From Bacteroidota bacterium (lineage in GTDB: Bacteria; Bacteroidota; Rhodothermia; Rhodothermales; JAAAOL01), in the NCBI GenBank assembly GCA_009908885.1, contig JAAAOL010000129.1, positions 1 through 22,404 of the forward strand: a stretch of 22,404 nt of DNA, given 5' to 3'. Position numbers and translations under genes: made by a program. This document shows, piece after piece, positions 15,673 to 22,404 of the stretch; the first letter of the stretch is position 1, and every line of letters starts with the position of its first letter. Under the pieces are notes generated by a model that worked only from the letters and a program-made list of their open reading frames with translations, was not told the DNA's origin and ran no database searches.

Positions 15673-17745
15673 CTACTGCATGCCGACCATCTCGACCGGC
15701 TCCACCATCGGCGCGATGGTGGGTGAAGGCGCTGCTCCTCCCTCGCCCTTCAGGTAGTGCTCCATCCAGCGGAGCGACCGCAGGCTGTAGTCGTAGCGCG
15801 CCGTGCTGTTGCGGTTGCCGTGCCCCTCGCCGGGATACAGCACCAGCCGCACCGGCGCGTCGCTGCGCAGCTTCAGGTGGCGGTACAGCTCGTGCGACTG
15901 CCCGACGTCGACGCGCGGGTCGTCCTGACCGTGCAGGATCAGCAACGGCGTCTCGCTCTGCCCGGCGTAGTAGACGGGGCTGCGCTCCAGGAAGAACTGC
16001 CAGTCGTCCCACGGGCGCTTGCGAGCGTGGACGAGAAACTCCTCGTCGGGGATGTCGGTCGTGCCGACCTTCGAGATCTTGTTGCTGATGCCGACGAACA
16101 TGACGCCCGCGGCGAAGCGGTCCGAGTAGCGGGTGGAGAGCCAGCCCGTGGCGTAGCCGCCGTACGAGCCGCCCGTCACGCCCACGCGCTCCGCGTCGAC
16201 CAGGCCTTCGTCGATGAGATAGTCGACGCCGTCGACGAGGTCGTCGAACTCCTTCCCGGCGGGATCGGCCTGGCTCGACGTGGCGAACTCGACGCCGCGT
16301 CCGGTGCTGCCCCGATAGTTCGGGTAGAAGACCATGAAGCCGCGCGCCGCCGCCATCTGGCCGGGCGTGGAGTAGCGCGTGAGCCAGCCGTTGTCATAGT
16401 GCGCCTCCGGCCCGCCGTGCACGACGAGGACGAGCGGATAGCGCTGCCCCTCCTGGTAGTCGAGCGGGTAGATGAGCATGCCCTCGATCTCGTAGGCGCC
16501 ATCGCTGGCCTCGTAGCGGACGACCTCCTGGCGGCCCAGCGCCACGTCCTCCAGCCACGGGTTGCTGTTGGTGATGCGCTGCGGCGCCTCGTCGGCGGCG
16601 GTCATCACGTGCACCTCCGTCGGGTACTGCGGCGTGCTGCCCTCGAAGGCGATGACCTGCGCGTCGTCCGACACGGAGAAGCTGCCGAGCGCGACGGCGT
16701 CCATCGTGAGGAGCCGCTCGGCGTCGCTGCCGTCGCTATCGACGCGCCCGAAGACGCTCGCGACGCCCTCGCTGGCGAGGTAGTGCATCGTCGAGGTGCC
16801 GGTCCAGGCAAACTGCTCGACGTGGCCCTCGAAGTCAGGCATGACGTCCGTCGGCGTGCCGCCCGTGGCGGGCGCGACCATCAGGCGGCCCTCCAGCGGA
16901 TCGTGGATGTCGATGCCGGAGACCATGGCGATCTGCGTGCCGTCCGGGCTCCAGGCGATCATGCCGAGCTTGCCCGGATTGGCGATCTCGCCCGTCACCG
17001 CGCCGGTCTGCGCATCCACCACGCGGACGCGTTGCCGCATGTAGAAGTCGTCCACGAGCGGCGTCGGCGCCAGCGACACGGCCAGGCGCTCGCCGTCCGG
17101 GCTCCACTGCAGGGCGTAGACCGAGCCGTCGAGGCCCAGGTCCTGCGGCTCCGCTGGCTCCTCGCCAACGGCGACGGTCCAGACCTTGCGCTGCTGCAAC
17201 TCTTCCTCGTAGATGATGGGCTCGTACGGCAGCGCCTCGTCTTCTTCGGCTGGCGCCCGCGCGACGAAGGCCACCTGCTCACCGTCCGGGCTCCAGTCGT
17301 AGCCCAGCACGGAGCTGCCGAAGTGGAAGACGGCCTGCGCCTCGCCGCCGTTGATCGGGATGTGGTAGAGCGTGGTGTGATCGTCCCCGTCGCGGCGAGA
17401 CAGGAACGAGATGTGCTGGCCGTCCGGCGTCCAGGCGAGGCTGCGGACGTTCACCTCGCCCTGAATGAAGGGATGCTCGATCCCGGTCTCGCGGTCGTAG
17501 ACGTAGAGTTCGCTCCAGGCCGGGCCGTTCTCCGCGGCCGGGTCGCGCGGCTCGGAGCGCGTGAAGGCCACGTACCGCCCGTCCGGCGAGACCTCCGCCT
17601 CGCCCACGGCCTGCATCATGGCCACCTGCTCGGGCGTCAGTCCGTCCTCCGCGCCAGCCTGCTGAGCCCGTGCCGGCGTCGCCGCTACGAGCACAATGAG
17701 CCAGGCTGCTACTGTGCGGAGCATCCATCGTCGCATGTGCTTCAT
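15673..17745 (-). CDS. Secreted S9-family (prolyl oligopeptidase-like) peptidase
   Basis: A 690-residue serine peptidase with an N-terminal beta-propeller and a C-terminal alpha/beta-hydrolase domain, expected to clip short peptides outside the cytoplasm as dipeptidyl- or acylaminoacyl-peptidases do. A signal peptide ends near ARA (residue 27). WD/TolB-like propeller blades repeat the pattern (A/D)WSPDG or AWTPDG four or five times between about 50 and 400. The catalytic triad is Ser527 in GGSYGGY, Asp609 in DDPRV and His642 in GEGHGNRN; the oxyanion segment is VVHGGPEAHY. The ATG at 17760 is possible, but GGAGGA sits 7 bases before ATG 17745, so I take the latter. The gene is divergent from the lipoprotein gene and followed by a hairpin. 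Confidence 0.94.
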   Translation of the reverse strand: MKHMRRWMLRTVAAWLIVLVAATPARAQQAGAEDGLTPEQVAMMQAVGEAEVSPDGRYVAFTRSEPRDPAAENGPAWSELYVYDRETGIEHPFIQGEVNVRSLAWTPDGQHISFLSRRDGDDHTTLYHIPINGGEAQAVFHFGSSVLGYDWSPDGEQVAFVARAPAEEDEALPYEPIIYEEELQQRKVWTVAVGEEPAEPQDLGLDGSVYALQWSPDGERLAVSLAPTPLVDDFYMRQRVRVVDAQTGAVTGEIANPGKLGMIAWSPDGTQIAMVSGIDIHDPLEGRLMVAPATGGTPTDVMPDFEGHVEQFAWTGTSTMHYLASEGVASVFGRVDSDGSDAERLLTMDAVALGSFSVSDDAQVIAFEGSTPQYPTEVHVMTAADEAPQRITNSNPWLEDVALGRQEVVRYEASDGAYEIEGMLIYPLDYQEGQRYPLVLVVHGGPEAHYDNGWLTRYSTPGQMAAARGFMVFYPNYRGSTGRGVEFATSSQADPAGKEFDDLVDGVDYLIDEGLVDAERVGVTGGSYGGYATGWLSTRYSDRFAAGVMFVGISNKISKVGTTDIPDEEFLVHARKRPWDDWQFFLERSPVYYAGQSETPLLILHGQDDPRVDVGQSHELYRHLKLRSDAPVRLVLYPGEGHGNRNSTARYDYSLRSLRWMEHYLKGEGGAAPSPTIAPMVEPVEMVGMQ

Positions 17746-17752
17746 CGTCGTA

Positions 17753-17758
17753 TCCTCC
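17753..17758 (-). promoter_or_regulatory. Shine-Dalgarno site of the S9 peptidase gene
   Basis: GGAGGA on the minus strand, 7 bases before ATG 17745. It overlaps the alternative upstream ATG at 17760, which argues for the inner start. It is one of very few clear Shine-Dalgarno sites in this window. Confidence 0.6.
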
Positions 17759-17854
17759 ATGTGTGAGCGTGGATCGTGAGCATGTGCTTTCCTGAACGCG
17801 GGCGCATCGGTGCCGTCCCGGCGTCCTGTGGTTGCAGAGTTGATAGTATACTCA

Positions 17855-17868
17855 GAAAAGCGCTTTTC
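17855..17868. promoter_or_regulatory. Palindromic operator candidate GAAAAGCGCTTTTC
   Basis: A perfect 14-bp palindrome with a central CG and A/T-rich arms, immediately next to AGTATACT. The form (AAnCGnTT core) is that of LacI/GalR-family operators, including CcpA-type sites. No LacI-family gene lies in this window, so the regulator is unknown. Confidence 0.5.
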
Positions 17869-17953
17869 CTCCTACCGCAGACGCGCCTTCACGCGTTGTT
17901 CGCCCCGTGAGCCCCCTCACCAAATACTGACAGACTTGTAACTTCACGGCGTT

Positions 17954-17997
17954 TGAGCGCAGAGTGAGCAGAAAGTGAGCGGAAGATGACCTGTACA
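17954..17997. promoter_or_regulatory. Four direct repeats spaced exactly 11 bp
   Basis: TGAGC occurs at 17954, 17965 and 17976, and TGACC at 17987, each exactly 11 bp from the last. The first three units share TGAGC and a purine-rich remainder (CGCAGAG, AGAAAG, GGAAGA). One-helical-turn direct repeats are the hallmark of OmpR/PhoB-family response-regulator sites. The array ends about 110 bp before the lipoprotein start. Confidence 0.5.
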
Positions 17998-18109
17998 GCG
18001 GCGGCTGCGCCCGATTACTTGGGGGCACATCGACGGACGAGCCCGCAGATCGCGCCCTCGCCGTCGATCGACATTCACCCGCTATCTCATACCAACGACG
18101 CTCACACTC

Positions 18110-18862
18110 ATGCGAACGCTTCGCTGTATCCCCTTTCTCTTCGCCACCTTGATCTTCGTCCTCGCCGGGTGCGACGGCGTCACCGGCCCGAACGCTGAGG
18201 CGCCGGACGCCACGGCGACCACGACCGACGCCGCGCCGGATCAGCAACGCATCAGTCCCCGAATCGGACTGCAACAGTTCCGGGCCGAGATGGAGCCGCT
18301 CAACAACGTCAACGGCATTCCGCGGGCTACGGGCAATGCCGCCTTCACCATCGCCGGCAATGTCTTCATCGCGAACGTGCAGATGGACGGTGTTGCGCCG
18401 GGCATCACGCACGTGCAGCACATCCACGCGGCGGACGCCTGCCCGACGCCTGAGGCCGACGTGAACGGCGACGGCTACGTCGACGTGCTGGAAGGCGCGC
18501 CGACGTACGGGCCGATCCTCATTCCGCTGGATGGCGACCTCAGCAACCAGGGCGCCGGGGCCGAGGGCTTCCCGATGGCCGACGCCGAAGGCACCTTCCG
18601 CTACCGCTCGTCGTCGCCCCTGAGCCAGCTGATGAGCGACCTGCGGGCCGAGGACCCGAACCCGGAGGACGTGATCGTCAAGCTGGGTGAGGACGAAGAC
18701 CTGTCGCTGACGGGCCGCCACGTGGTGGTCCACGGCGTCAGCGCCGAGACGGAACTGCCCGAGACGGTCGCGACGATCCCGGGCATCCCGGCCCAGGCGA
18801 CGCTCCCCGTGGCCTGCGGCGAGATCGTGGAGGCTGGCCTCCTCTTCCGCTCCATCAACTGA
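18110..18862 (+). CDS. Lipoprotein with CHRD/SOD-like beta domain and EF-hand-type loop
   Basis: A 250-residue exported lipoprotein: signal peptide with lipobox VLAGC (Cys21), then an Ala/Thr/Asp linker to about 48. The body (about 60-248) reads like a CHRD or Cu/Zn-SOD-type beta-sandwich: GNAAFTIAGNVFIANVQMDGV, then a His cluster ITHVQHIHAADACP (His101, 104, 106), RHVVVHGV and LPVACGEIVEAG near the end. The last two recall SodC, but the full copper/zinc ligand set is not evident, so I do not call it a dismutase. Residues 117-128 (DVNGDGYVDVLE) are a perfect EF-hand/dockerin-type calcium loop inserted after the His cluster. A strong terminator follows. Function unknown; surface metal binding is a fair guess. 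Confidence 0.8.
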   Translation: MRTLRCIPFLFATLIFVLAGCDGVTGPNAEAPDATATTTDAAPDQQRISPRIGLQQFRAEMEPLNNVNGIPRATGNAAFTIAGNVFIANVQMDGVAPGITHVQHIHAADACPTPEADVNGDGYVDVLEGAPTYGPILIPLDGDLSNQGAGAEGFPMADAEGTFRYRSSSPLSQLMSDLRAEDPNPEDVIVKLGEDEDLSLTGRHVVVHGVSAETELPETVATIPGIPAQATLPVACGEIVEAGLLFRSIN

Positions 18863-18884
18863 CGCGATCCAGCCCTTTTCGGGC

Positions 18885-18917
18885 AAGGCGGCACCTTTCG
18901 GGGTGCCGCCTTTTTTT
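18885..18917 (+). terminator. Intrinsic terminator of the lipoprotein gene
   Basis: AAGGCGGCACC (18885-18895) pairs perfectly with GGTGCCGCCTT (18902-18912) around a 6-base loop, and seven T follow (18911-18917). It is the clearest Rho-independent terminator in the window, 22 bp after the stop codon. A smaller GCCC/GGGC hairpin (18872-18884) precedes it. Confidence 0.93.
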
Positions 18918-18997
18918 GTTGACGGCGCGTTTCGTACCCTACGGCAGGCGTCTCGCACGTCCGCACGCACTCCGACCAACCAGACCCGACCCGAGGC

Positions 18998-19276
18998 ATG
19001 ATCACTGCATTCGTCCTGCTCAGCGTCGACCGGGGCAAGATCAACGACGTGGCCGACGCGCTCGTCGCCATCGACGGCATCAGTGAGGTCCACTCCGTGG
19101 CGGGCCGCTACGACCTGGTGGCCATCATCCGCGTCGCCACCAACGAGGCGCTGGCCGACCTGGTGACCGACCACATCCGGCAGATCGAGGGCATCACGCA
19201 GTCCGAGACGCTGATCGGCTTCCGCGTCTACTCGAAGCACGATCTGGAACGGCTCTTCTCGGTGGGCCTGGAATAG
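18998..19276 (+). CDS. Stand-alone Lrp/AsnC ligand-binding (RAM) domain protein
   Basis: A 92-residue cytoplasmic protein consisting only of the alpha/beta ferredoxin-like domain that in Lrp/AsnC regulators binds amino acids. Visible features: MITAFVLLSV (first strand), DVADALVAIDGISEVHSVAGRYDLVAIIRV with the glycine-rich turn VAGRYDL typical of the ligand site, and IEGITQSETLIGFRVY. There is no helix-turn-helix, so it cannot bind DNA alone. Such proteins form dimers to decamers and are thought to sense amino acids or adjust partners. It is 37 bp ahead of a SLC13 transporter on the same strand, so a regulatory link with carboxylate uptake is possible. The preceding terminator isolates it from the lipoprotein gene. 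Confidence 0.9.
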   Translation: MITAFVLLSVDRGKINDVADALVAIDGISEVHSVAGRYDLVAIIRVATNEALADLVTDHIRQIEGITQSETLIGFRVYSKHDLERLFSVGLE

Positions 19277-19313
19277 ACGTCCCGTACGTGCACACCGCCG
19301 CTGGTCCCTCCTG

Positions 19314-20846
19314 ATGGCGACGACGCGCCCCTCCTCACCGACATCCGACCCGCCGCCTTCCTCGAACGATGCGGGGCAGACGTCGTACGTACTCCGCCAG
19401 CGTATCGGGCTGATCGCCGGGCCGGTGGTGGGCCTCACCCTGTTGCTCCTGCCCACGCCCGAGGGCCTGAGCGCGGCGGGCTGGCGCGTGGCGGCCGTCG
19501 GCAGCCTGATGGCCGTCTGGTGGATGACCGAGGCGCTGCCGCTGGCCGTCACCTCGCTGCTGCCGCTGGTGCTGCTGCCCGTGCTGGGTGCCACCTCGAT
19601 TCAGGAAACGGCGGCGCCGTATGCCAATCCGCTCATCTTCCTCTTCATGGGCGGCTTCATGCTGGCCCTCGCCATGGAGCGGTGGCACCTGCACCGCCGG
19701 ATCGCACTGACCGTAATTCGCCTCATCGGCACGCGCCCGACCGGGATCGTCGCGGGCTTCATGGTGAGCGCGGCGTTCCTGAGCATGTGGATCTCCAACA
19801 CGGCCACGGCCATGATGATGCTGCCGGTCGGCCTCTCGGTGGTCGAGCTGGCGCGGCGGCCCGACGCGCCGGAGCAGGGCAACAACTTCGCCGTCGTGTT
19901 GATGCTGGCCATCGCCTATGCGTGCTCGGTGGGCGGCCTCGGCACCCTGATCGGCACGCCGACGAACGCGCTGCTGGCCGCCTTCCTGGAAGAGAGCTAC
20001 GGGTTCGAACTCAGCTTCGCGCGCTGGCTGCTGATCGGGCTACCGCTGGTCGTGCTCGGCGTCGGCATCGTCTTCGTGGTGCTCACACGCGTCGTCTATC
20101 CCATCGCCCTCGACACGCTGCCGGGCGGCGCGGCCTATCTCCGCGAGCAGCTGCAGACGCTGGGCCCGATGCAGCACGCCGAGAAGCAGGTGGCGGTCGT
20201 CTTCGGCGGGGTGGCGCTGCTCTGGATCACACGCCCGCTGCTGGACGACCTGGTGCCGGGCCTCTCCGACGCGGGCATCGCCATGGGCGGCGCGGTGATC
20301 CTCTTCGTGCTGCCGGTCGACTGGAAGGCGGGCGTCTTCATCCTCGACTGGGACTGGGCGCGAAGGCTGCCGTGGGGCGTGCTGCTGCTCTTCGGCGGCG
20401 GCCTCAGTCTCGCCTCGGCCATCAGCGCTACAGGGTTGGCCGACTGGATCGGCGCGGCGATGGAAGGACTGGCGGCGTGGCCCGTGGTGCTGATTACGGG
20501 CGCGGTGGTGATCGTCATCGTGCTGCTGACCGAACTGACGAGCAACACGGCGACGGCGGCGGCCTTCCTGCCCGTGCTGGCCTCCATCGCCCTCGGCATC
20601 GGCCAGGATCCGCTGCTCCTGCTCGTCCCGGCCACACTGGCGGCCAGTTGCGCGTTCATGCTCCCCGTAGCGACGCCGCCCAACGCCATCGTCTACGGCA
20701 GCTCGTTCGTCACCATCCCGCAGATGGTGCGCGCCGGGGCGGTGCTGAACGTGATCTTCGTCCTCGTCGTCACCGCCCTCGCGTTCCTGCTCCTGCCCGC
20801 TCTCTTCGGCGTCGAACTGGGCGCGGTGCCCGCGTGGGTCGAGTAG
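19314..20846 (+). CDS. SLC13/DASS-family sodium:dicarboxylate (anion) symporter
   Basis: A 510-residue inner-membrane transporter with roughly eleven hydrophobic segments, expected to import dicarboxylates such as succinate, malate or fumarate with sodium ions. The two signature SNT motifs are both present: SNTATA at 161-166 and SNTATA at 410-415, one in each inverted half. The family signature near the C-terminus reads FMLPVATPPNAIVYGS. GGFMLALAMERWHLHRRIAL and GLGTLIGTPTNALL are also classic. The first 25 residues are a polar Pro/Ser/Thr-rich tail. Sulfate or other anions are possible substrates in this family. The gene follows the RAM-domain gene closely, and a weak GGGTT/AACCC hairpin (20847-20865) without T-run follows the stop. 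Confidence 0.95.
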   Translation: MATTRPSSPTSDPPPSSNDAGQTSYVLRQRIGLIAGPVVGLTLLLLPTPEGLSAAGWRVAAVGSLMAVWWMTEALPLAVTSLLPLVLLPVLGATSIQETAAPYANPLIFLFMGGFMLALAMERWHLHRRIALTVIRLIGTRPTGIVAGFMVSAAFLSMWISNTATAMMMLPVGLSVVELARRPDAPEQGNNFAVVLMLAIAYACSVGGLGTLIGTPTNALLAAFLEESYGFELSFARWLLIGLPLVVLGVGIVFVVLTRVVYPIALDTLPGGAAYLREQLQTLGPMQHAEKQVAVVFGGVALLWITRPLLDDLVPGLSDAGIAMGGAVILFVLPVDWKAGVFILDWDWARRLPWGVLLLFGGGLSLASAISATGLADWIGAAMEGLAAWPVVLITGAVVIVIVLLTELTSNTATAAAFLPVLASIALGIGQDPLLLLVPATLAASCAFMLPVATPPNAIVYGSSFVTIPQMVRAGAVLNVIFVLVVTALAFLLLPALFGVELGAVPAWVE

Positions 20847-20939
20847 GGGTTGTGGCCATGAACCCTCAACGCGGATAACAGGTTATATTTCCCCAAGGTG
20901 TAGGACAGCCCCGCTGTCGCCCTGCAACCGCGATCCGCA

Positions 20940-20985
20940 GTCTCGTTCTGCCGCACACGGAAGGACAAAACCTGGATTATATTTG
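20940..20985 (+). repeat. Imperfect repeat shared with the serpin/HAD gap (copy 2)
   Basis: Gap-free match to 5303-5348 with 32 of 44 positions equal by hand count. Agreement continues weakly leftward (GCGATCCGCA against GCGGTCCGTG). The right end overlaps the proposed -7 element, so the repeat may carry or have donated this promoter. Confidence 0.45.
20978..20985 (+). promoter_or_regulatory. Bacteroidota-type -7 element TATATTTG
   Basis: An exact match to the Bacteroidota sigma consensus TAnnTTTG, 31 bp before the antitoxin ATG. No good TTTG -33 partner sits at the usual 17-23 bp distance (the nearest candidate is TTCTG at 20946-20950), which lowers confidence. Confidence 0.4.
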
Positions 20986-21016
20986 TATCGCCCCCTGCCA
21001 CCTGGCTCACCGAATT

Positions 21017-21247
21017 ATGAAGGCGCCGTACGAGATCGAGGCCGACCAGGACAGCATCACGATTCGGCTCCCCCGCACGCTGGCCGATGATGAGGCGCTG
21101 CTTCGCTTCCTGGACCACCTCACCATGCAGGACATCCGGCAGCGAAGCCACCTGTCGGAGGATGACGCCGAGATGCTGGCTGCCGAGGTAAAACACGACG
21201 CGTGGCAACGGGTGCGGCACCTCTTCGACGACTCGGATGCGGAATAG
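21017..21247 (+). CDS. Putative antitoxin of a PIN-type toxin-antitoxin pair
   Basis: A 76-residue, acidic small protein (DDSDAE tail) directly before a PIN-domain gene, with only 3 bp between them. It shows a short beta strand DSITIRLPR (12-20) that could form a ribbon-type DNA-binding start, a helical middle (DDEALLRFLDHL) and a second helix SEDDAEMLAAEVKHDAWQRVRHLF, which would wrap the toxin. I do not recognise a named antitoxin family. The role is inferred from size, charge, order and spacing. Autoregulation through the upstream promoter would be usual. Confidence 0.7.
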   Translation: MKAPYEIEADQDSITIRLPRTLADDEALLRFLDHLTMQDIRQRSHLSEDDAEMLAAEVKHDAWQRVRHLFDDSDAE

Positions 21248-21250
21248 GCG

Positions 21251-21670
21251 ATGGCCACTTCGGAGCGAGTCGTGGTCGATGCAAACATTCTATTCTCGGC
21301 CCTGCTCCGCCCGGACTCGCCCTTCACCCGGCACATCGTGCACGCTCCCCTGACGTTCTTCGTGTGCGAGTCGGCCATCGTATCCCTCTTCAAGCACAAG
21401 GAGCGCATCGTCGCGCTGAGCCGCCTTTCGGAGGACGAGGTCGTACGCCAGTTCTATCTACTTCTGAGGCGTGTGACGGTGTCGAACGAAGAGCTCATCG
21501 ATCTGGCAGCGCGTCGTCAGGCGCTGACCCTGTGCCGCGACGTAGACCCCGACGACACGCCGCACGTCGCGCTGACCCTGTCGCTCGACGGCCTGCTCTG
21601 GACGGGCGACGAGGCGCTCAAGCGGGGACTGCGCACGCAGGGCTTCGACCGTTTCTACGACCCCGCGTAG
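21251..21670 (+). CDS. PIN-domain ribonuclease toxin (VapC-like)
   Basis: A 139-residue PIN-domain protein, expected to be a magnesium-dependent RNase that blocks translation when freed from its antitoxin. Acidic active-site residues are in place: Asp10 in VVVDANILF, Glu40 in VCESAIVSL, Asp101/Asp102 in DPDDTPHVAL and Asp120 in LWTGDEAL. The segment DPDDTPHVALTLSLDGLLWTGD resembles the COG1569-type putative PIN toxins rather than classical VapC. The target RNA is not predictable. It ends 37 bp from the convergent ABC ATPase gene. Confidence 0.85.
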   Translation: MATSERVVVDANILFSALLRPDSPFTRHIVHAPLTFFVCESAIVSLFKHKERIVALSRLSEDEVVRQFYLLLRRVTVSNEELIDLAARRQALTLCRDVDPDDTPHVALTLSLDGLLWTGDEALKRGLRTQGFDRFYDPA

Positions 21671-21707
21671 CTACAAGCCCCATTTCGCAGCGGTGGGCGA
21701 GGTCGCG

Positions 21708-22404
21708 TTATCCTTCTCGCTCCAGCACCACGGCGGGCTCCAGGGCGCGGATGCAGACGCGGTCGCCGGGCTGGTAGGGCATCCGGTTGTGGGTGTGGAC
21801 GAGGTACTCGCTGCCGCCGAGATCCACGCGGAAGGTGATGTCGTGCCCCTTGAACTCGCGGGCGACGACCTGGCCGGCTTCGCGCCCGTTCTGCGGCGCG
21901 TCGAGCGTCAGGTGTTCGGGGCGGAGTGAGAGCAAGACGTTTCCCGTGGCGGGCCGGTTGATCGCCATGCGGCCGAGCGGCGTCTCGGCTTCCTCCCCGG
22001 CAGCTTCGGAGAGCAGCAGATTGGTCCGCCCGAGGAACTGGGCGACGAAGAGCGTGCGCGGCCGGTGGTAGATCTCTTCTGGCGTGCCCACCTGCTCGAT
22101 GGTGGCGTCGCGCATGACGGCCACGCGGTCGGCGAAGGAGAGGGCTTCTTCCTGATCGTGCGTGACGAGGACGGCGCTCATGCCCTGCCGCTTCAGCAGC
22201 CCGCGCACCTCGCTACGGGTGGCCTGCCGCAGCAGGGCATCCAGGTTGGAAAAGGGTTCGTCGAGCAGCAGGAGGCGCGGCCCCGGCGCGAGGGTGCGGG
22301 CCAGGGCGACGCGCTGCTGCTGGCCGCCGGACAGGTGATGCGGCGCGCGGTCCTCGAAGCCTTTCAGGCCGACGCGGTGCAGCACGTCCAGCGCCCGCTG
22401 CCGG
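21708..22404 (-). CDS. ABC importer ATPase, FbpC/PotA-like (partial, 5' end beyond window)
   Basis: The C-terminal 231 or so residues of an ATP-binding subunit of an importer; the frame stays open to the right edge, so Walker A is outside. What is visible: signature HHLSGGQQQRVALARTLA, Walker B LLLLDEPFSNLDALLR, switch His in AVLVTHDQEEAL, and the FADRVAVMRDATIEQVGTPE segment common to Fe(3+), spermidine/putrescine, sulfate and thiamine importers. A C-terminal TOBE-like domain follows (LSLRPEHLTL, then EFKGHDITFRVDLGGSEYLVHTH). Ferric-iron transport (FbpC type) is a plausible guess from the TOBE style, but the permease and binding-protein genes, probably to the right, would decide. Confidence 0.9.
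   Translation of the reverse strand, partial: RQRALDVLHRVGLKGFEDRAPHHLSGGQQQRVALARTLAPGPRLLLLDEPFSNLDALLRQATRSEVRGLLKRQGMSAVLVTHDQEEALSFADRVAVMRDATIEQVGTPEEIYHRPRTLFVAQFLGRTNLLLSEAAGEEAETPLGRMAINRPATGNVLLSLRPEHLTLDAPQNGREAGQVVAREFKGHDITFRVDLGGSEYLVHTHNRMPYQPGDRVCIRALEPAVVLEREG

Larger units (their letters stand above)
17746..18109. promoter_or_regulatory. Divergent control region between S9 peptidase and lipoprotein genes
   Basis: About 360 bp with no gene. It contains AGTATACT (self-complementary, 17845-17852, usable as TATACT on either strand), the perfect 14-bp palindrome at 17855-17868 and the 11-bp-spaced direct repeats at 17954-17997. The base composition drops noticeably in the stretch around 17840-17990 compared with the flanking genes, as expected for a promoter. 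It probably drives both the secreted peptidase and the lipoprotein. Confidence 0.55.
20847..21016 (+). promoter_or_regulatory. Promoter region of the toxin-antitoxin pair
   Basis: 170 bp, clearly AT-richer than the surroundings. It holds two TTATATTT segments: TATATTTC at 20884-20891 and TATATTTG at 20978-20985. Bases 20940-20985 form copy 2 of the imperfect repeat also found at 5303-5348. Confidence 0.5.

Noticed and set aside
15757..17766. Long plus-strand open frame (669 codons) opposite the S9 peptidase gene
   Set aside because: It is His/Arg/Ala/Val-rich without any domain, and mirrors the codon bias of the real GC-rich gene on the other strand, which has a full catalytic triad and signal peptide.

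Overview
The window is about 22.4 kb of GC-rich bacterial chromosome with sixteen protein-coding genes, two of whose starts I moved well inside the longest reading frame (serpin, rho) and one of which runs off the right edge. The most likely source is the Rhodothermota/Bacteroidota side of the tree. The reasons are a Rho factor with a long disordered Ser/Asp/Arg-rich insertion, few Shine-Dalgarno sites, one good match to the Bacteroidota -7 element TAnnTTTG, and gene families common in Rhodothermales-like marine bacteria. This placement is an inference; there is no rRNA or tRNA in the window to test it.

Layout, left to right. 1-265 is a repeat-rich intergenic stretch. 266-1189 (+) is a DUF58 protein. 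It converges on a minus-strand block (1235-5040) holding an MsbA-type ABC exporter, a NUDIX hydrolase with an extra N-terminal domain, and a lipoprotein serpin. A 435-bp gap of decayed repeats follows, then a HAD phosphatase (5476-6237), rho (6374-8209) with a hairpin-rich leader, and the set folC, M20 amidohydrolase, M28 aminopeptidase (8575-12944), in which folC and the M20 gene overlap by 4 bp. Next come a soluble four-PAS histidine kinase (13069-15402) and a secreted S9 peptidase (15673-17745), all on the minus strand. The polarity then flips across a regulatory-looking divergent region. On the plus strand lie a secreted lipoprotein with a calcium-binding loop, a strong intrinsic terminator, a stand-alone Lrp/AsnC sensor domain, a SLC13/DASS transporter, and an antitoxin/PIN-toxin pair. 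The window ends in a convergent, partial FbpC/PotA-like ABC ATPase.

Functionally, the middle of the window is about peptide use and its control. Two exported peptidases (M28, S9) and a cytoplasmic M20 amidohydrolase could break down extracellular protein, and a lipid-anchored inhibitory-type serpin could guard the cell surface. Folate polyglutamylation, Rho and the HAD enzyme are housekeeping. I see no CRISPR array, no transposase and no prophage.

The observations most worth following are: a family of degenerate 7-bp tandem repeats in at least five intergenic places; a roughly 45-bp imperfect repeat shared by the toxin-antitoxin promoter region and the serpin/HAD gap; the possible ADP-ribosyltransferase-like domain fused to NUDIX; and the divergent control region with four TGAGC/TGACC half-sites spaced exactly 11 bp apart plus a perfect 14-bp palindrome. 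I did not find a clear-cut new multi-gene system.
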